Source: Nitrospira sp. CG24D
Lineage (GTDB): Bacteria; Nitrospirota; Nitrospiria; Nitrospirales; Nitrospiraceae
NCBI GenBank assembly: GCA_002869855.2
Contig: NEWQ02000009.1
Location: forward strand, 1 to 64,000
DNA length: 64,000 nucleotides
Direction of reading: 5' to 3'
Position 1 is the stretch's first letter. Each line of letters begins with the position of its first letter. The notes under the pieces are model-generated. The model had not been told where the DNA came from, ran no database searches, and saw only the letters and a list, made by a program, of their open reading frames with translations. Below are positions 26,027-35,360 of this stretch, in pieces. A program made the translations under genes and the position numbers.

Positions 26027-26051
26027 GGTGTAGCCGCAGGAGGTTAAAACC

Positions 26052-27362
26052 GTGGGCGATTTGATTAATCAAGCGCTAGAGATGGGGTGGCCGGCACTGG
26101 CGTTGCTGGCCGGCCTCTTAGTGTATTTCCAATTCTCCATCAGTGATCCCGTTGCGAAGAAGCGGGCCACGCTCAAGACGATCATTGGGATGGCGGCGAC
26201 GCTTCTCTTGTTTATTGCGATCGTCAACTACACGACCAGTTTTTACGGCGAGAACAGGCTCATGCCAGTGTCGCTCGTCATGATTACCGCTGCCGCATTC
26301 ATGGTGGCGATCTATTTCCCAAATTTCGGGGCCCTGCTCAAGATTGGCGGATTGATGTTTTTTGTGGCCGCCTTTCTTTCAGGTTATGGGAACTGGTTGC
26401 CGCAGGTCGAAGGTGGCTTTCCTCCGAAGGAAGAGAAGCTTGAGTATAGCGGTATGACGGCGCAACAGCTGGCCGATGAAGGCGAAAAGATTATTTTCGG
26501 CGGAGTCGGGAAGAATAAAGAGCAGGGTGCCATCGGCAAGGGCCAGTGTCCGCTGTGTCACGCATTCCATGCTGGTATGTTGGGTGAACGTGCTCCCAAT
26601 CTGAACGGCTTGCCCGAGCGCGCTGGCAAAGAGCGTCTTGAAGACCCGAAATATTCGAAGGGCAATGCTGCCAAGCGTGACTATGCCCAAAAGGAAGCGT
26701 TCCCTGGATCAGGCACTGCGGAAAATGGCCAGGAGTATATTGCTGAATCGCATGCCTGCCCAAATTGCTACGTGGTGGCTGGTTTCGGAGTGAAGGGAAC
26801 GAACGATAAAGAAAGCCCAATGCCATCTATCCATAAGCCGCCGATTTCCCTCTCTTTGCCAGAATTGGCTGCAGTGGATACGTGGCTCTATGTCCGTGAG
26901 GGGCGTGACGCTCCGTCATACGAGGACATTGTAAAGTCATACGAGAAGTTTATTCCTGAGGCAGACCGCCCGAAGCAGCAAGAAGAAAAGACGGGCCCAG
27001 CCAGTGCGCTTCTAGCTGATGGCACTGAGCCAGTTGATCAGATTTTTGCAAAAGCCCAGTGTGTATCTTGTCACACAATTCCTGGAATCCCGGGTGCTAA
27101 TGGGACGATCGGTCCTAAGCTGGTTGAAGGGACGAATGCCCCAGGCCGCATCAAGGATAAGGATTATAAGGGAACGGCTAAGTCGACCTCTGACTACATC
27201 ATGGAGTCGATTGTTGCGCCGAGTGCCTATGTGGTAAAGCCATTCCCTGATAATACGATGCCCAAGGTGTTTGGTCAGAAACTCAGTGCGGGAGCGCTCA
27301 AGAAGATTGTGGATTATCTCTCGCAAGTCTACGAGGGAAAAGAGCCTCCAAAGATTTCGTAA
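26052..27362 (+). CDS. Membrane-anchored dihaem c-type cytochrome
   Basis: 436 residues. The GTG at 26052 follows AGGAGGTT. Three or four N-terminal helices (14-30, 43-60, 75-112) anchor a periplasmic part with haem c sites CPLCH (166-170) and CVSCH (337-341). A third motif, CPNCY (236-240), has the Cys pair but Tyr in place of the haem-binding His. Downstream Met residues (TMPKVF) could serve as axial ligands. Gene order after the bd-like core suggests that it passes electrons to the oxidase. Confidence 0.83.
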   Translation: MGDLINQALEMGWPALALLAGLLVYFQFSISDPVAKKRATLKTIIGMAATLLLFIAIVNYTTSFYGENRLMPVSLVMITAAAFMVAIYFPNFGALLKIGGLMFFVAAFLSGYGNWLPQVEGGFPPKEEKLEYSGMTAQQLADEGEKIIFGGVGKNKEQGAIGKGQCPLCHAFHAGMLGERAPNLNGLPERAGKERLEDPKYSKGNAAKRDYAQKEAFPGSGTAENGQEYIAESHACPNCYVVAGFGVKGTNDKESPMPSIHKPPISLSLPELAAVDTWLYVREGRDAPSYEDIVKSYEKFIPEADRPKQQEEKTGPASALLADGTEPVDQIFAKAQCVSCHTIPGIPGANGTIGPKLVEGTNAPGRIKDKDYKGTAKSTSDYIMESIVAPSAYVVKPFPDNTMPKVFGQKLSAGALKKIVDYLSQVYEGKEPPKIS

Positions 27363-27401
27363 CTGAGCTGTGAATCTTTTTAGACCAAAGGGAGTGAACT
27401 C

Positions 27402-28439
27402 ATGAAAGCATTGATGTCAGTCGGCGCGCTGGTAGGGGCTATTGCGCTCCTCCTGCTAGTCGGGATGATCCTCGACGTCGTCCCGTCGAATACCGTCCGC
27501 TTAGTCGAAGGCTACATGCCTATCCAAATGTTGCTTGAGGTGGCTTGCTTCGTAGCCGGCTTTACCGGATTGAGCTACATGCTCAGTTCAATGGGTATGG
27601 CGGTTCCCCGGTTCTGGCAGGGAATCGGGTTCTGGGCGTTTGTGTTGCTCTATTTGAAGTTCCGCGTCTATCCGCCCATCCCGTTCAGCGTTCGGGCCAT
27701 GTATGGGACGGTGTCTCTCGTCGCGGTCTTTATGTGGGTATCCGCGAACGAGGACGACTGGAAGAAGTTTAAGCAGCCGATCATGAACGTCCTCGATGCC
27801 CAGAGTGGAGCGAACAAGATGCTCCGCTACGCGTATCTCGTTCTGATTCCAGTCCTTGTTGGTTTCACCTCCTTCAATGCGATGAGGCCAAAATCTGAAG
27901 AGCCGGTTGAGTTGCGCACGGTGCATCCGGCTCCTCCGGCCAGCACGAAAGTTCATGGTAAGACCTATACCCTCCAGACCTCCCAGAATCCGTACCGTGT
28001 CAACCCGGAAGGGAAATTTGACCAGGAATATAGCAACAAGCTGATCGTCGAGCAGGGCATGGGGCGCTTGATGGCTCCTAACGCCAATCCGTTTGATGAA
28101 AAGAACCAGGGCTATCTGAAGTACGTGAAGGAAGGCGGAGAAATCTTCTTCCAGAACTGTCACTTCTGCCACGGCGACAATTTGAATGGTCGTGGTCTGC
28201 ATGCGTTTGCGTTCAACCCGATCCCTGCAAACTTTACCGATCCAGGCACAATCGCTCAGCTCCAGGAGACGTTCATTTTCTGGCGCGTCGCCAAGGGTGG
28301 TATTGGATTGCCGAACGAAGGTTTCCCCTGGGCCTCAGTTATGCCGCCATGGGAACAGCATTTGACCGTCGATGAGATCTGGAAGGTCATCTTGTTTGAG
28401 TATTGGCACACGGGTTACTACCCCAGGACTTGGGACTAA
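27402..28439 (+). CDS. Membrane-anchored monohaem c-type cytochrome
   Basis: 345 residues with about five N-terminal helices (5-25, 40-62, 72-90, 98-114, 142-160) and one haem c site, CHFCH (253-257), in a C-terminal cytochrome domain. MPPW near residue 315 supplies a likely axial Met. GGGAG lies 8 bases before the ATG. The layout, with membrane helices first and a single haem domain after, resembles the membrane cytochrome subunits of quinol-oxidising or alternative complexes. It is the third gene of the bd-like cluster. Confidence 0.83.
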   Translation: MKALMSVGALVGAIALLLLVGMILDVVPSNTVRLVEGYMPIQMLLEVACFVAGFTGLSYMLSSMGMAVPRFWQGIGFWAFVLLYLKFRVYPPIPFSVRAMYGTVSLVAVFMWVSANEDDWKKFKQPIMNVLDAQSGANKMLRYAYLVLIPVLVGFTSFNAMRPKSEEPVELRTVHPAPPASTKVHGKTYTLQTSQNPYRVNPEGKFDQEYSNKLIVEQGMGRLMAPNANPFDEKNQGYLKYVKEGGEIFFQNCHFCHGDNLNGRGLHAFAFNPIPANFTDPGTIAQLQETFIFWRVAKGGIGLPNEGFPWASVMPPWEQHLTVDEIWKVILFEYWHTGYYPRTWD

Positions 28440-28489
28440 ATAGTCCTCTGGCATAACGGATAACCCTGGATTACGACATGAGGAAAAAA

Positions 28490-30268
28490 ATGATGAATAC
28501 GTCGATGGGCAAAAAAGCAGGGATCGTCCTTGCCTCGGCCTTTGGACTGGCGCTTTTCTCTGCCGGTCCGTTGGTCCTCACGGCATCTGCTGAAGATGTT
28601 CCGCAAGGGTTTAAGAAGGGTGAGTTGGCGCCAGAGCCGGCGGCAGACATGATTGAGGCCGGGAAGCGCGTCTACTTTACCAAGTGCGTGTGGTGTCATG
28701 GAGTCGATGGAGCCGGCGACGGGCCTGGCGCCGACCGACTCTGGCCGCGTCCCCGTAACTTCAACCAGGGGACGTTCAAGATCCGGCACACCGCTAGCGG
28801 TGAATTGCCATTGTTCGATGCCAAAAAGCCAACTCCTGGGCAGAACGATCTTTTTGAGACGGTTACCCATGGGTTGCCTGGTTCGGCAATGCCTTCCTGG
28901 GAAGGTATCTTGACCGAAGAGCAACGTCTTCAGGTGTTATCGTTCGTCACCACACAGTTGGTGAAGGATCGGAAGTTTACCGATAAGCAGTCAGAGTCCC
29001 AGACGATTCTTCAGCTGGCCGATTTGAAGCCCAAAGAGGCGACAGAGGAAAGCAAGAAGAGAGGATCCGAGCTGATCGTTGAAAAGAAGTGCGTGGAATG
29101 TCACGGCATGGAAGGCCGTGGCGATGGTAACGCCTTCAACCTGAAGGATGACTGGGGTTTCTCGATCCAGCCAGCCAATTGGCACAAGTGCTGGAACTTC
29201 CGTGGAAGCCGGCAGGACCCGTACAATGTGAAAAACATTTTCAGGACCTTCTCGACCGGAGTCAATGGTACGCCGATGCCGTCGTTTGCAGACAGCACCA
29301 GCGTCGACGATCGTTGGGACATTGCCAACTTCGTGAATTCATTGTGCGAAAGAGACCCGGAAGGGAATCCGCTCTCAATTGATCCACAGACGGATAAGCC
29401 GAAAGTCAATTTCGTGCTTCCATCGAATCCGGTGGAAGGTGAGATCCCAATGGATATGGAGAACGAAGCCTGGCAGAAAACCCAGAAGCGCCTTATCGCC
29501 ATGGGTGGTCAGATCACGCATAAGCCGCGTAACTTCGTGAACCGGATCGATGATCTCTGGGTTCGGTCGCTGTATAACGAAAAGTCGATTGTGTATTTGA
29601 TCGAGTGGGACGATCGTACCAAGAGTGTGGCCGAAGGGAAATTGCCCTGGGCTCCGACTCAGGTAAACATTGATGTGAAGGAGCAGGATCCGAAGACGGG
29701 TGAAGAAGGATCCATTGCCGCACATCAAAATAATTACGCGGTCTATAATGACGCGGTCGCGATTGAAACGCCGGTCAAGTGGCAGGATCTTCCTGCTCCG
29801 ATTAAGCCGCGGTACCTCTTCGGAAGCAATGAGCAATATCCCGTGGATATTGTGAAGTGGGAAGCTGACGGATCTTTCCGGGCCTTCAAGGGAACCGGTT
29901 GGGATAAGGATTTCGAAGAGCGCGATAGCTATGAAGAGAATCTGAAGGTTCTCAAGTCTGAATGGAAGAATGGTCGTTGGTACGTCATGCTTCAGCGTCC
30001 AGTCGGGAACAAGAAGGACCAGGATTATGACGAGGACACGCTGTTCGAAATGGGGAAATACATCCCGACCGTGTTCTTTGCCTGGGATGGCCACAACGGT
30101 GATGCAGGACGTAAGATGGCCGTCTCGGCTTTCTACTACACGTTCATGCAGCCGCCGACGCCCCGTGAAGTGTATATCTATCCGTTCGTCATTGCCGGCG
30201 GGATCGTGCTGTTGGAAGCCTGGGTTCTGACGCGTCGCGCAAACAAGCGGAAGGGCAAGACGCTCTAA
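28490..30268 (+). CDS. Dihaem cytochrome c fused to an NXR-gamma-like haem b domain
   Basis: About 592 residues: a signal peptide (1-34), haem c sites CVWCH (66-70) and CVECH (201-205), then an ethylbenzene-dehydrogenase gamma (EB_dh) type beta-rich domain (about 290-550), then a C-terminal helix (563-583) and a Lys/Arg-rich tail. The segment SIVYLIEWDDRTKS parallels LGLRVEWNDQTKN in the NXR-gamma-like protein at 47938. I chose ATG 28490 because GAGG lies 6 bases upstream; 28478 and 28493 are alternatives. EB_dh domains bind one haem b through Met and Lys in molybdoenzyme gamma subunits. Fusion to two haem c domains would allow electron transfer from haem b to haem c beside the bd-like oxidase. 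Confidence 0.8.
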   Translation: MMNTSMGKKAGIVLASAFGLALFSAGPLVLTASAEDVPQGFKKGELAPEPAADMIEAGKRVYFTKCVWCHGVDGAGDGPGADRLWPRPRNFNQGTFKIRHTASGELPLFDAKKPTPGQNDLFETVTHGLPGSAMPSWEGILTEEQRLQVLSFVTTQLVKDRKFTDKQSESQTILQLADLKPKEATEESKKRGSELIVEKKCVECHGMEGRGDGNAFNLKDDWGFSIQPANWHKCWNFRGSRQDPYNVKNIFRTFSTGVNGTPMPSFADSTSVDDRWDIANFVNSLCERDPEGNPLSIDPQTDKPKVNFVLPSNPVEGEIPMDMENEAWQKTQKRLIAMGGQITHKPRNFVNRIDDLWVRSLYNEKSIVYLIEWDDRTKSVAEGKLPWAPTQVNIDVKEQDPKTGEEGSIAAHQNNYAVYNDAVAIETPVKWQDLPAPIKPRYLFGSNEQYPVDIVKWEADGSFRAFKGTGWDKDFEERDSYEENLKVLKSEWKNGRWYVMLQRPVGNKKDQDYDEDTLFEMGKYIPTVFFAWDGHNGDAGRKMAVSAFYYTFMQPPTPREVYIYPFVIAGGIVLLEAWVLTRRANKRKGKTL

Positions 30269-30302
30269 GCGCACTCTGTACGTGAGTGGCTGAGCAGCGA
30301 AT

Positions 30303-30338
30303 GAAGGGGGTGGGGTAACCCACCCCCTTCGTATTTTT
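30303..30338 (+). terminator. Intrinsic terminator ending the oxidase cluster
   Basis: A perfect 12-bp stem, GAAGGGGGTGGG with CCCACCCCCTTC, is closed by GTAA (GNRA type) and followed by GTATTTTT. Confidence 0.92.
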
Positions 30339-30361
30339 AGGCTATGAAGCGGTAGATCAGT

Positions 30362-30970
30362 ATGAATGTAACGGGAGTTGTGCTGGCCGGCGGAAAAAGC
30401 CGGCGGATGGGGGAGGATAAGCGTTTCCTGACGGTAGGGGAGGAAACGTTACTGACGCGCACCACCTCGGTTATGGCTCAACTATTTTCTGAAGTGCTGG
30501 TTATCATTGCGCAGGATAGTCCACCGCTCGCCGTTTCCGGATGCACGGTTCACAGAGATCTCATTGCAGATTGCGGGAGTCTCGGAGGCCTCTACACTGG
30601 TTTGGCAAAAGCCACCGGGCCGCGCGTCTTTGTCGTGGCCTGTGATATGCCGTTTCTGAATCCAGACATGATCCGGTGGTTTGTTGATCGTGATCCTGCC
30701 GCCGACATCGTCATGGCCCGCTTGCCGACCGGGTTGCAACCTCTTCATGCGCTCTATAGTAAACGGGCATTGCCTGTCCTTGAGCGCATGGCCAACACAC
30801 ATGCTCTGAAGATCCAGCAGATCGCCTCGGAGCCATCACTCCTCACGACCCTCGTCTTATCCGCTGAGTGGGGCGAGCGCGACGCACTTGCCCAATCGTT
30901 TCAGAATGTGAACACGCCGGCGGATCTCGAAGCGGCGAGAGCCGCACTTCGTAACCGTTCATTAACTTAA
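30362..30970 (+). CDS. mobA: Molybdenum cofactor guanylyltransferase MobA
   Basis: 202 residues. The N-terminal VVLAGGKSRRMGEDKRFL is the nucleotide-binding signature of MobA, followed by VACDMPFLNPDMI (metal-binding Asp), LQPLHALYSK and a C-terminal FQNVNTPADLEAA. MobA attaches GMP to molybdopterin to make the bis-MGD cofactor of DMSO-reductase-family enzymes, which would include nitrite oxidoreductase. It starts a new transcript after the terminator at 30303 and lies 2 bases from the next gene. Confidence 0.93.
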   Translation: MNVTGVVLAGGKSRRMGEDKRFLTVGEETLLTRTTSVMAQLFSEVLVIIAQDSPPLAVSGCTVHRDLIADCGSLGGLYTGLAKATGPRVFVVACDMPFLNPDMIRWFVDRDPAADIVMARLPTGLQPLHALYSKRALPVLERMANTHALKIQQIASEPSLLTTLVLSAEWGERDALAQSFQNVNTPADLEAARAALRNRSLT

Positions 30971-30972
30971 TA

Positions 30973-31986
30973 ATGCCAGGCTCCCAGCGCACTATTGTGG
31001 TGATTCATCCCGGTGGATTGGGTGATGTCCTGCTGTCGATTGATGCGATGGCCGTCATGCGGAGCGCCTTTCCGCAGCACAAGATGATCCTACTTGCGGG
31101 ATCGGAAGTAGGGCATCTACTGGGCCAGTGCGGAGTGATCGATCAATCTTTGCCGATCGAGTCAAGCCGGTTGAGCGCTCTTTTCTCCGGAAGGGCGCTG
31201 AGTTCAGATCTACAGCAAGATCTCTTGAGGCGATGCGATCTTGTGGTTGGATGGATGAGTGATCACGATGGTTTGATCCGGCGTACGCTGCAGGAATTTG
31301 GGATTCCACGTGTGATTCTGCAATCGCCGGCTTCAACTGAAGGTCCTCACCAAAGCGAGCGATTTCTCCAGACATTGCAGGGAGAATTCCCTGGTGATGC
31401 ACGGGCCCCTCTTCGTCTCCATCTTCCCGAGCAAGTGCTCCAGTCAGGAGCTGACGCACTCCGTGTTATTGGGATCGAACAAGCGGCGCCGCTGATCGTG
31501 TGCCACCCAGGAAGCGGAAGCAGGCACAAGTGTGTGCGCGCGGATACGTGGGGCACGCTCATTCAGGGATGTCGGGCGCGGAAGCTTATGCCTGTGGTGG
31601 TGCTAGGGTCTGCTGATGAGCAAGCCGAGATGGCCATCAGAGGGCAGAGTCTTCCTGAGTTGCCGATTCTTCGCCCCCGGTCCGTCACGATGCTCGCCGC
31701 GATCCTGGCGCAGGCGCAGGGGTATATCGGCCATGATTCTGGCGTGACTCATCTGGCTGCTCTGCTGGGTGTGCCGACGGTGGCGATGTTTGGGCCAACT
31801 GATGAGCAACGATGGGCTCCTCGCGGAGTGCATGTGGCTGTCGTGAGGGGAGAAAACTGCATGTGCGCGAACTGGGATGCTGTGCGAGCCTGCACGGAAA
31901 AGTCTTGTCTGAAGGTGAAACCGAATGAGGTATTCAAAGCGCTCGATGCCATCGATTTTCGCTACCATCGGGTAACAAATTCCTGA
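30973..31986 (+). CDS. Glycosyltransferase family 9 (heptosyltransferase-like)
   Basis: 337 residues with two Rossmann halves. Key motifs are IHPGGLGDVLLSIDAMAVM at the N-terminus, CHPGSGSRHKCV near residue 176 and GHDSGVTHLAALLGVPTVAMFGPTD near residue 255, all typical of ADP-heptose transferases of lipopolysaccharide core synthesis. The sugar donor cannot be set from sequence. It is tightly packed after mobA, with no other cell-envelope genes near. Confidence 0.87.
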   Translation: MPGSQRTIVVIHPGGLGDVLLSIDAMAVMRSAFPQHKMILLAGSEVGHLLGQCGVIDQSLPIESSRLSALFSGRALSSDLQQDLLRRCDLVVGWMSDHDGLIRRTLQEFGIPRVILQSPASTEGPHQSERFLQTLQGEFPGDARAPLRLHLPEQVLQSGADALRVIGIEQAAPLIVCHPGSGSRHKCVRADTWGTLIQGCRARKLMPVVVLGSADEQAEMAIRGQSLPELPILRPRSVTMLAAILAQAQGYIGHDSGVTHLAALLGVPTVAMFGPTDEQRWAPRGVHVAVVRGENCMCANWDAVRACTEKSCLKVKPNEVFKALDAIDFRYHRVTNS

Positions 31987-32069
31987 CGGCTCACCTTGTC
32001 ACGCTATGTACCATATGCTACAGTGCAAAATTGTTTTTCTCTTTCTTCTCTAAGGACTTAGGAGATTTT

Positions 32070-33794
32070 GTGACGCAGGGGCTTGTGCAAGAACAGGTGG
32101 CGAATGCGGTCCAAGGAGCCCTCTCCGACGCAAAGGCCAAAGGACAGCTGAAAATAGAGTCCTGGCCCATTGTGACCTTGGATGCTCCGAAGCGTCCGGA
32201 GTGGGGAGACCTCGCCACAACCGTTGCCATGTCTCTCGCCGCTTCTGAGAAACGCGCACCCCATGACATTGCCCAAATCATTGCCGATAATCTGTTGACC
32301 CGTGATCAATTATTCGAGCGAGTTGAAATTGTCCGGCCGGGTTTTCTCAACCTGACGGTGAAGCCTGCCATCTGGTTAGAAGTCTTACGGGACATCGAGC
32401 GGAAAGGCGCGGCCTATGGCACGTCCGTGGTCGGAGTCGGGAAGCGCGTGTTGGTCGAGTATGTCAGCGCTAATCCCACCGGGCCGCTTCATGTGGGGCA
32501 TGGTCGAGGCGCTGCGGTTGGTCAGGCGTTGGCACGACTGCTGAGAGCGGTCGGATACGACGTGGTCAGCGAATACTACATCAATGACGCCGGCCGACAG
32601 ATGAAACTCCTGGGCGCTTCCGTGTATGCGCGGTTGCAGGAACTTGCCGGGACGCCCGTCACGTTTCCCGAAGAAGGCTACCACGGCGAGTATATCCGCC
32701 TTGCGGCTGAACAGATTCAGGCCTCAGACGGGGCGAGGCTGGCGACGATGTCTCCGGCGGAGGCCGAGCAACGCTGCCGCGACCTGGCCTATCGAACCCT
32801 GCTGCAGCGCATTCGGGAAGATCTGTCGGCCTTAGGTATTGAGTTTGAGTCCTGGTTCAGCGAAGCATCGCTCATTGAGTCCGGCGCCGTCGAGCGGGCC
32901 TTCGCAGAGCTGAAGAACCAGGACCTGTTGTTTGAGGAAGACGGGGCCTGGTGGTTTCGCTCGTCCCGATTTGGCGATGAGAAAGATCGTGTCGTCCGCA
33001 AAAAGGATGGCGAATGTACCTACCTGGCTTCCGACATCGCCTATCATCGCGACAAGCTCCAGCGGGGTTATGATCTTTTGATTGATGTGTGGGGAGCCGA
33101 TCACCACGGTTATATCCCGCGCATGCAGGGGATCATTCAAGCTTACGGGCATCCGAAAGAGCGGCTACAGGTCGTGCTGGTGCAGCTCGTGAAGTTATTG
33201 CGAGGCGGAGCCGAAGTGAAGATGTCCAAACGTTCCGGCGAATTCATTACGATGCGTGAGGTGATCGACGAGGTAGGTGTCGATGCCGCCATGTTCTTCT
33301 TTCTCATGCGGGATTCGAAAACGCATTTGGATTTTGATTTGGAGCTGGCCAAGCAGCGGTCTTCGGATAACCCTGTCTACTATGTGCAGTATGTCCATGC
33401 CAGGATCGCGAGCCTCTGGCGGGTGGCTGCGGCGCGTGGGATCGTGTGTCCAACGGCGTCGGACGCCGATTTGACGGTGTTGACCGATCCTGACGAGCTG
33501 GCGTTGATCCGGAAGCTCTCGATGTTTCCCGAAATGCTTGAGGCGAGCGCGCTAGCGTTTGAGCCGCATCGCCTGACCTACTATCTTCAGCAGCTTGCGG
33601 CCCTGTTGCACACTTTTTACAACAAACATCGGATTCTCCCTCCGGCGGCCGATCTGGAGACCGGTGACGCGCCGGCGGCGGAGGAGATTTCTCCTAAGAC
33701 GACGGCGGCCAGACTGGTGTTGATGCGTTCGGTGCAGCAGGTGGTGAAAAACGGATTGACCGTCTTGGGAATTTCAGCTCCCGAGCAGATGTAA
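32070..33794 (+). CDS. argS: Arginyl-tRNA synthetase
   Basis: About 574 residues. The GTG at 32070 follows AGGAG; an upstream TTG at 32031 has no such site. Features are an N-terminal Add1-like domain, the class I signature PTGPLHVGHGRGA (HIGH motif), a KMSK-like KMSKRSGEFITM, the YYVQYVHARI anticodon-domain entry and a C-terminal DALR domain ending LTVLGISAPEQM. It charges tRNA-Arg in the cytosol. It lies 18 bases before tgt. Confidence 0.96.
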   Translation: MTQGLVQEQVANAVQGALSDAKAKGQLKIESWPIVTLDAPKRPEWGDLATTVAMSLAASEKRAPHDIAQIIADNLLTRDQLFERVEIVRPGFLNLTVKPAIWLEVLRDIERKGAAYGTSVVGVGKRVLVEYVSANPTGPLHVGHGRGAAVGQALARLLRAVGYDVVSEYYINDAGRQMKLLGASVYARLQELAGTPVTFPEEGYHGEYIRLAAEQIQASDGARLATMSPAEAEQRCRDLAYRTLLQRIREDLSALGIEFESWFSEASLIESGAVERAFAELKNQDLLFEEDGAWWFRSSRFGDEKDRVVRKKDGECTYLASDIAYHRDKLQRGYDLLIDVWGADHHGYIPRMQGIIQAYGHPKERLQVVLVQLVKLLRGGAEVKMSKRSGEFITMREVIDEVGVDAAMFFFLMRDSKTHLDFDLELAKQRSSDNPVYYVQYVHARIASLWRVAAARGIVCPTASDADLTVLTDPDELALIRKLSMFPEMLEASALAFEPHRLTYYLQQLAALLHTFYNKHRILPPAADLETGDAPAAEEISPKTTAARLVLMRSVQQVVKNGLTVLGISAPEQM

Positions 33795-33811
33795 CGGAAC
33801 GCCACCGCACG

Positions 33812-34978
33812 ATGATGCAGTTTACTATCAGACAGCAGGATCGACAGACCAAGGGGCGGCTGGGGCAGCTCCGTACCGCCCGTGCCGTCATCGATACGCC
33901 CGCGTTCATGCCGGTGGGGTCGTTGGGGCCGGTGAAAGGGCTGGAGCCGGAAGATCTCCATAACCTGGGGTTCAGGTTGATGCTGAACAATGCGTACCAC
34001 CTCTATCTGCGCCCTGGGCATAAGGTCGTGGCGGAGTTGGGTGGACTGCACGCCTTTACCGGATGGCCTGGCGCGATTCTGACCGACAGCGGCGGGTTTC
34101 AGATTTTCAGCCTGGCGAAACTCTGCAAGATCACCGACGAGGGCGTGACCTTTCAGTCGCACATCGACGGCTCGACGCATTTCATCACGCCAGAAACGGC
34201 GATTGAAATCGAAGAGGCGCTCGGCGCCGATATCATTATGGCGTTCGATCAATGTGTCGCCCTGCCGGCGTCGCGCGCGGCGATTCTGGAGGGAGTGCAG
34301 CGGACGACGTCGTGGGCGAAACGCTGTCAGGCGAGTCGTCGGCGGAACGATCAGGCGCTTTTCGGCATTGTCCAGGGCGGGCTGGAAGCGGATCTCAGAA
34401 GAATCTCGGCTCAAGAGCTTGTGGCGCTGGATTTTGAAGGTTATGCCATCGGCGGACTCTCCGTCGGGGAGAGCAAAGCCGACATGTATGCGATGCTGGA
34501 TGTGACCGCTCCGGAATTACCGGAGGCCAAGCCGCGCTATCTGATGGGGGTGGGCCTTCCGGAAGATCTCATCGAAGGGGTGGCCCGCGGGGTCGATCTG
34601 TTCGATTGCGTGGTGCCGTCCCGTCATGGGCGAACAGGATGGCTCTTTACGGGGTTCGGGCGGGTGTCCATCAAGCAGGCGCAATACAAGCAGGATGAAC
34701 GGCCGATCGATCAGGACTGCGGATGTCCGGTGTGCAAGCGCTATTCGCGGGCCTATCTGCATCACCTCTTCAACGTGAAGGAAATGCTCGGGGCGCGGCT
34801 GAATACGATCCACAATCTTTGGTACTTTGCTGATTTGATGCAACGGGTGCGCTCGTCGATCGAGCGGGGGACATTTCTCACAATGCGCGAGGAGTTTTAT
34901 CGCGCGCGGGCGGAAGCCGAGCGGGTTGGTGGCGCGACGGCAGTCGCTGCGCAGGAACCGCGGGCCGGCCTCGACTAG
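33812..34978 (+). CDS. tgt: Queuine tRNA-ribosyltransferase (Tgt)
   Basis: 388 residues. TDSGGFQIFSL carries the substrate-binding Asp and FDCVVPSRHGRTG the nucleophilic Asp. The zinc site is CGCPVC followed by a His in AYLHHLFN. It exchanges guanine for preQ1 at position 34 of tRNAs with GUN anticodons. The sequence after the nucleophile (HGRTG) differs from the NARNG of E. coli, which is within known family variation. The order tgt-yajC-secD-secF is a common bacterial arrangement. Confidence 0.96.
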   Translation: MMQFTIRQQDRQTKGRLGQLRTARAVIDTPAFMPVGSLGPVKGLEPEDLHNLGFRLMLNNAYHLYLRPGHKVVAELGGLHAFTGWPGAILTDSGGFQIFSLAKLCKITDEGVTFQSHIDGSTHFITPETAIEIEEALGADIIMAFDQCVALPASRAAILEGVQRTTSWAKRCQASRRRNDQALFGIVQGGLEADLRRISAQELVALDFEGYAIGGLSVGESKADMYAMLDVTAPELPEAKPRYLMGVGLPEDLIEGVARGVDLFDCVVPSRHGRTGWLFTGFGRVSIKQAQYKQDERPIDQDCGCPVCKRYSRAYLHHLFNVKEMLGARLNTIHNLWYFADLMQRVRSSIERGTFLTMREEFYRARAEAERVGGATAVAAQEPRAGLD

Positions 34979-34997
34979 CGTAAGGGGAGCCTGATTT

Positions 34998-35339
34998 ATG
35001 ATGATGGTCGTGATGGCGTCGGTGGCGTGGGCTGAGGGTCTCGGGGGGAGCGGCGGGAGCACGTCGAGCTCGTTGCTCTCGTTGGTGCCGTTTGTGCTGA
35101 TTTTTGTGATTTTCTATTTCCTGCTGATTCTGCCGCAGCAGAAGCGGCAAAAGCAGCAGAAGGCGATGCTCGAGGATCTGAAAAAGGGCGACAAGGTTAT
35201 CACCGCGTCGGGCTTCTGGGGGACCATCACGAATCTCGGCAAAGAGACGGTGACCCTGCAGATTGCCGACAATACCAAGGTCAAGATTCAGAAAGAGCAT
35301 ATTGCGAAAATACGGGCGGAAGACGACGACAAAGAGTAG
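34998..35339 (+). CDS. yajC: Sec translocon accessory protein YajC
   Basis: 113 residues: a short hydrophobic N-terminus, one main helix (about 28-48, LVPFVLIFVIFYFLLILPQQKRQK) and a small cytosolic beta domain (GDKVITASGFWGTITNLGKETV). It associates with SecDF and the SecYEG channel. It begins 19 bases after tgt and precedes secD after a palindromic repeat. Confidence 0.95.
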   Translation: MMMVVMASVAWAEGLGGSGGSTSSSLLSLVPFVLIFVIFYFLLILPQQKRQKQQKAMLEDLKKGDKVITASGFWGTITNLGKETVTLQIADNTKVKIQKEHIAKIRAEDDDKE

Positions 35340-35360
35340 TCCGGTGACGGTAATCACAAG

